Shown here in pieces: positions 62,181 to 64,000 of a stretch of DNA of 64,000 nt. The first letter of the stretch is position 1; every line of letters starts with the position of its first letter. The notes under the pieces were generated by a model that was not told the origin of the DNA, made no database searches, and saw only the letters and a list, made by a program, of their open reading frames with translations. The position numbers were made by a program, and so were the translations under genes. Source of the DNA: Pirellulales bacterium (GTDB lineage Bacteria; Planctomycetota; Planctomycetia; Pirellulales; JANQPP01); contig JANQPP010000006.1 in assembly GCA_028289405.1 (NCBI GenBank), positions 1 through 64,000 on the forward strand, written 5' to 3'.

Positions 62181-63581
62181 ATGCCACGCATCCACCGCCG
62201 TCAATTCTTGCAGTCCACTTCCGCCGCCGCGACTGCCGCATCGTGCGGAGTGTTTTCTAGCACTTCGGCCAAAGCCGCCAGTGATTCACCGAATTCCCGG
62301 CCCAAGATCGCCGTGATCGGCTGCGGAGGCCAAGGGACCGGCGATGGTTACCGGGCTCTGGAATTCGCCGATATGGTGGCGGTGTGTGATGTCGATTCAG
62401 CGCACGCGGAACGGGCCAAGGCCGGCTATACCGAAAGAATTGCCGAAAAGGGCAAGGCACCCCAAATCGACGTGCATGAAGATTACCGTGCGATCATTGA
62501 TCGAGACGACATCGATGCCATCGTGTGTGGCACGGTGGATCATTGGCATGTGAAGATTTCGGCGGAGGCACTCAAGTCCGGCAAGGACGCCTATTGCGAG
62601 AAGCCCTTGACACTCACGGTCGATGAAGGGCGGATCATCTCAAAGGTCGTGGAAGAGACCGGACGCACCTTGCAAGTCGGCACGCAGCAGCGGTCGGACG
62701 AGCGGTTCTTGAAAGCCGTCGCGGTGGCCCATTCGGGGCGTTTGGGAGAAATCAAAAAAGTCACGGTGGGCATCAACCACAACCCATTCAGCAAACAGCT
62801 TCCCATCGTTGAGCCTCCCCAAACGCTGAATTGGGACCGCTGGAAAGGACCCACGCCGGACGTGCCGTATCGCTTTTTGACCAACGGCAAGGAGGGCCAA
62901 AAGTTGGTCCGCAACTTGGGAGACGGCGGCATCGACGCTTCGAATTGCCACCGGGAATTCCGCTGGTGGTTGGAATACAGCGGCGGCAAGATGACCGACT
63001 GGGGAGCGCATCACGTCGATATCGCCCAGTGGATTATCGACCAGAATGGACCCGGCCAAGGGCCGACGACGATCACGCCCGTGATGCTGGAAACCTCCGT
63101 GCCATTCGATGAGCGGGGCAACCCGACGCTGGACGACCGCTACAACGTGCCACACCGGTTCACGGTGCATGCTCAATTCCCCAACGGCGTCCTGATGGAA
63201 ATCACCAGCGAAGGACGGAATGGCATTTTGGTGGAAGGGACTGAGGGGCGAATCTTCGTCAACCGAGGCACGATTGCTGGTAAGCCGATCGAAGACCTGG
63301 AAACGAACCCGCTCCCCGGCGATTGGCTTGAGAATCTCTATCTCGGCGAACTTGTTGGTCACATGCAAAATTTCTTCGACTGCCTGGCAAGCGGCGCGAA
63401 GCCGGCTTCCGATGTCTGGACGCACGTGTCCGCGATTAACACCTGCCATTTGGGGAACATCGCCCTGCGTTTGAACCGCGCCATCGAGTGGGATGCCGCC
63501 ACGCAAACCATCCAGGAAGATGCCGTGGCCGATGCCATGCAGTCCCGCCCCAGTCGAGCGGGCTACGAGATCGAGATCTAA
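62181..63581 (+). CDS. Gfo/Idh/MocA-family oxidoreductase with Tat signal
   Basis: 466 residues. The N-terminus (RIHRRQFLQSTSAAATAA) is a twin-arginine signal, so the folded enzyme with its cofactor is exported. IAVIGCGGQGTGDGYRALEFADMVAVCDVD is the Rossmann motif, and AYCEKPLTLTVDEGRII carries the EKP motif; GGIDASNCHREFRWWLEYSGGKMTDWGAHHVDIAQWII contains the conserved GAHHxD. Such periplasmic members are typical of planctomycetes and may produce 3-keto sugars for the DUF1080 hydrolase. It follows the previous gene after 108 bases. Confidence 0.94.
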   Translation: MPRIHRRQFLQSTSAAATAASCGVFSSTSAKAASDSPNSRPKIAVIGCGGQGTGDGYRALEFADMVAVCDVDSAHAERAKAGYTERIAEKGKAPQIDVHEDYRAIIDRDDIDAIVCGTVDHWHVKISAEALKSGKDAYCEKPLTLTVDEGRIISKVVEETGRTLQVGTQQRSDERFLKAVAVAHSGRLGEIKKVTVGINHNPFSKQLPIVEPPQTLNWDRWKGPTPDVPYRFLTNGKEGQKLVRNLGDGGIDASNCHREFRWWLEYSGGKMTDWGAHHVDIAQWIIDQNGPGQGPTTITPVMLETSVPFDERGNPTLDDRYNVPHRFTVHAQFPNGVLMEITSEGRNGILVEGTEGRIFVNRGTIAGKPIEDLETNPLPGDWLENLYLGELVGHMQNFFDCLASGAKPASDVWTHVSAINTCHLGNIALRLNRAIEWDAATQTIQEDAVADAMQSRPSRAGYEIEI

Positions 63582-63617
63582 TTCAATTGCTTTGCTCTTC
63601 AGGATCGGCCGTTTTCC

Positions 63618-64000
63618 ATGGAATATCAGACGAGCCGGGAATTTCGCGGGGATCCGCAAGCCGCGTTGGACTGCGCCGCCCAAATGTTGGCCGTCACCGG
63701 CTACGAACTGACCGCGAAGAACGACGGATTCGTGGAAGCACTCTCGTCGCGGGCCGTGTGGAGCAGTAAGGAGGATCCGCTTAGAGGAGCGAGCCGCCTG
63801 CGGGTCTCCCATCGTGTGGGCGAGCTTACCCTGGAAGCAGAGTTGGATCACGTCCGTCGCTTGGGGCGGTTCGCGACGCTCTTTCCCATCCTGTTGGGCG
63901 CCGGCTTGGCGATTTTCTTTTGGGTCATGTTTACGTTCATCGACCCTCAACCGGGCAAGATCAATCTGGTCACATTTGTTTGCTTCGCGAGTGTGTCGCC
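63618..64000 (+). CDS. hypothetical membrane protein, 3' end outside window
   Basis: At least 127 residues from ATG 63618; the frame is open to the right edge. The start MEYQTSREFRGDPQAALDCAAQMLAVTGYEL leads to a soluble domain and then a membrane helix (FATLFPILLGAGLAIFFWVMFTFI), with a second beginning at the edge. There is no known family. It is 36 bases after the Tat-exported oxidoreductase. Confidence 0.65.
   Translation, partial: MEYQTSREFRGDPQAALDCAAQMLAVTGYELTAKNDGFVEALSSRAVWSSKEDPLRGASRLRVSHRVGELTLEAELDHVRRLGRFATLFPILLGAGLAIFFWVMFTFIDPQPGKINLVTFVCFASVS

Overview
The window looks like the chromosome of a planctomycete, probably of the Pirellulales type. It has three DUF1559 pseudopilin-like genes, PEP-CTERM and dockerin-like secreted proteins, a CxPxR sulfatase, PQQ-type beta-propellers, a DUF1080 hydrolase, several Gfo/Idh/MocA oxidoreductases and an ECF sigma factor with a long C-terminal extension. 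Shine-Dalgarno sites are present for some genes and absent for others.

Layout. 1-12.2 kb: the end of an RTX protein, a PVA-dehydrogenase-like PQQ propeller with an alpha/beta hydrolase, small housekeeping-like genes (DUF1801-MmcQ fusion, LON-domain protein, DUF309), a delta-9-type desaturase, a penicillin-acylase-family enzyme and a beta-lactamase-fold/DUF4185 fusion. 12.4-20.1 kb: a zinc-ribbon membrane protein and a surface-protein region with three DUF1559 genes and two broken PEP-CTERM genes, one frameshifted and one with two in-frame TAA codons. 20.1-34 kb: ECF sigma factor, a stand-alone NusA-like KH protein, a truncated HNH gene, speA, an HTTM membrane pair, a haem peroxidase, a NUDIX hydrolase, thiC, a sulfatase, and cysH with an Rrf2 regulator. 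34.9-40.4 kb and 61-63.6 kb: a zincin-like protein, then a run of genes that fits 3-keto-glycoside or related sugar metabolism (PQQ propeller, DUF1080, sodium:solute symporter, three Gfo/Idh/MocA oxidoreductases).

That sugar operon is split by a 20.6-kb integrated element (about 40.4-61.0 kb). The target is the 5' end of a Gfo/Idh/MocA gene. A 14-bp identical core, inside a 32-bp repeat with two mismatches, lies at both ends. The left copy keeps the original start codon and 20 codons before a stop. The right copy joins a replacement start codon and N-terminus, carried by the element, to the rest of the gene, so an intact 366-codon ORF is restored. The element carries a tyrosine integrase next to attR, short ATACGGACA repeats near both ends (candidate integrase arm sites), several small HTH/excisionase-like proteins, a primase-polymerase/DUF3987 replication protein followed by an AT-rich repeat region that looks like an origin, a two-gene HEPN-like module, a gpT-like major capsid protein with a LamG-containing structural protein and a tape-measure-like protein, and a PEP-CTERM cargo gene. 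I see no terminase, portal, protease or tail-tube gene, so it is either a capsid-bearing phage satellite or a reduced prophage. This is the most unusual part of the window.

No rRNA, tRNA, CRISPR array or transposase was found. All functional calls rest on motif and family recognition by eye; no database search was possible.
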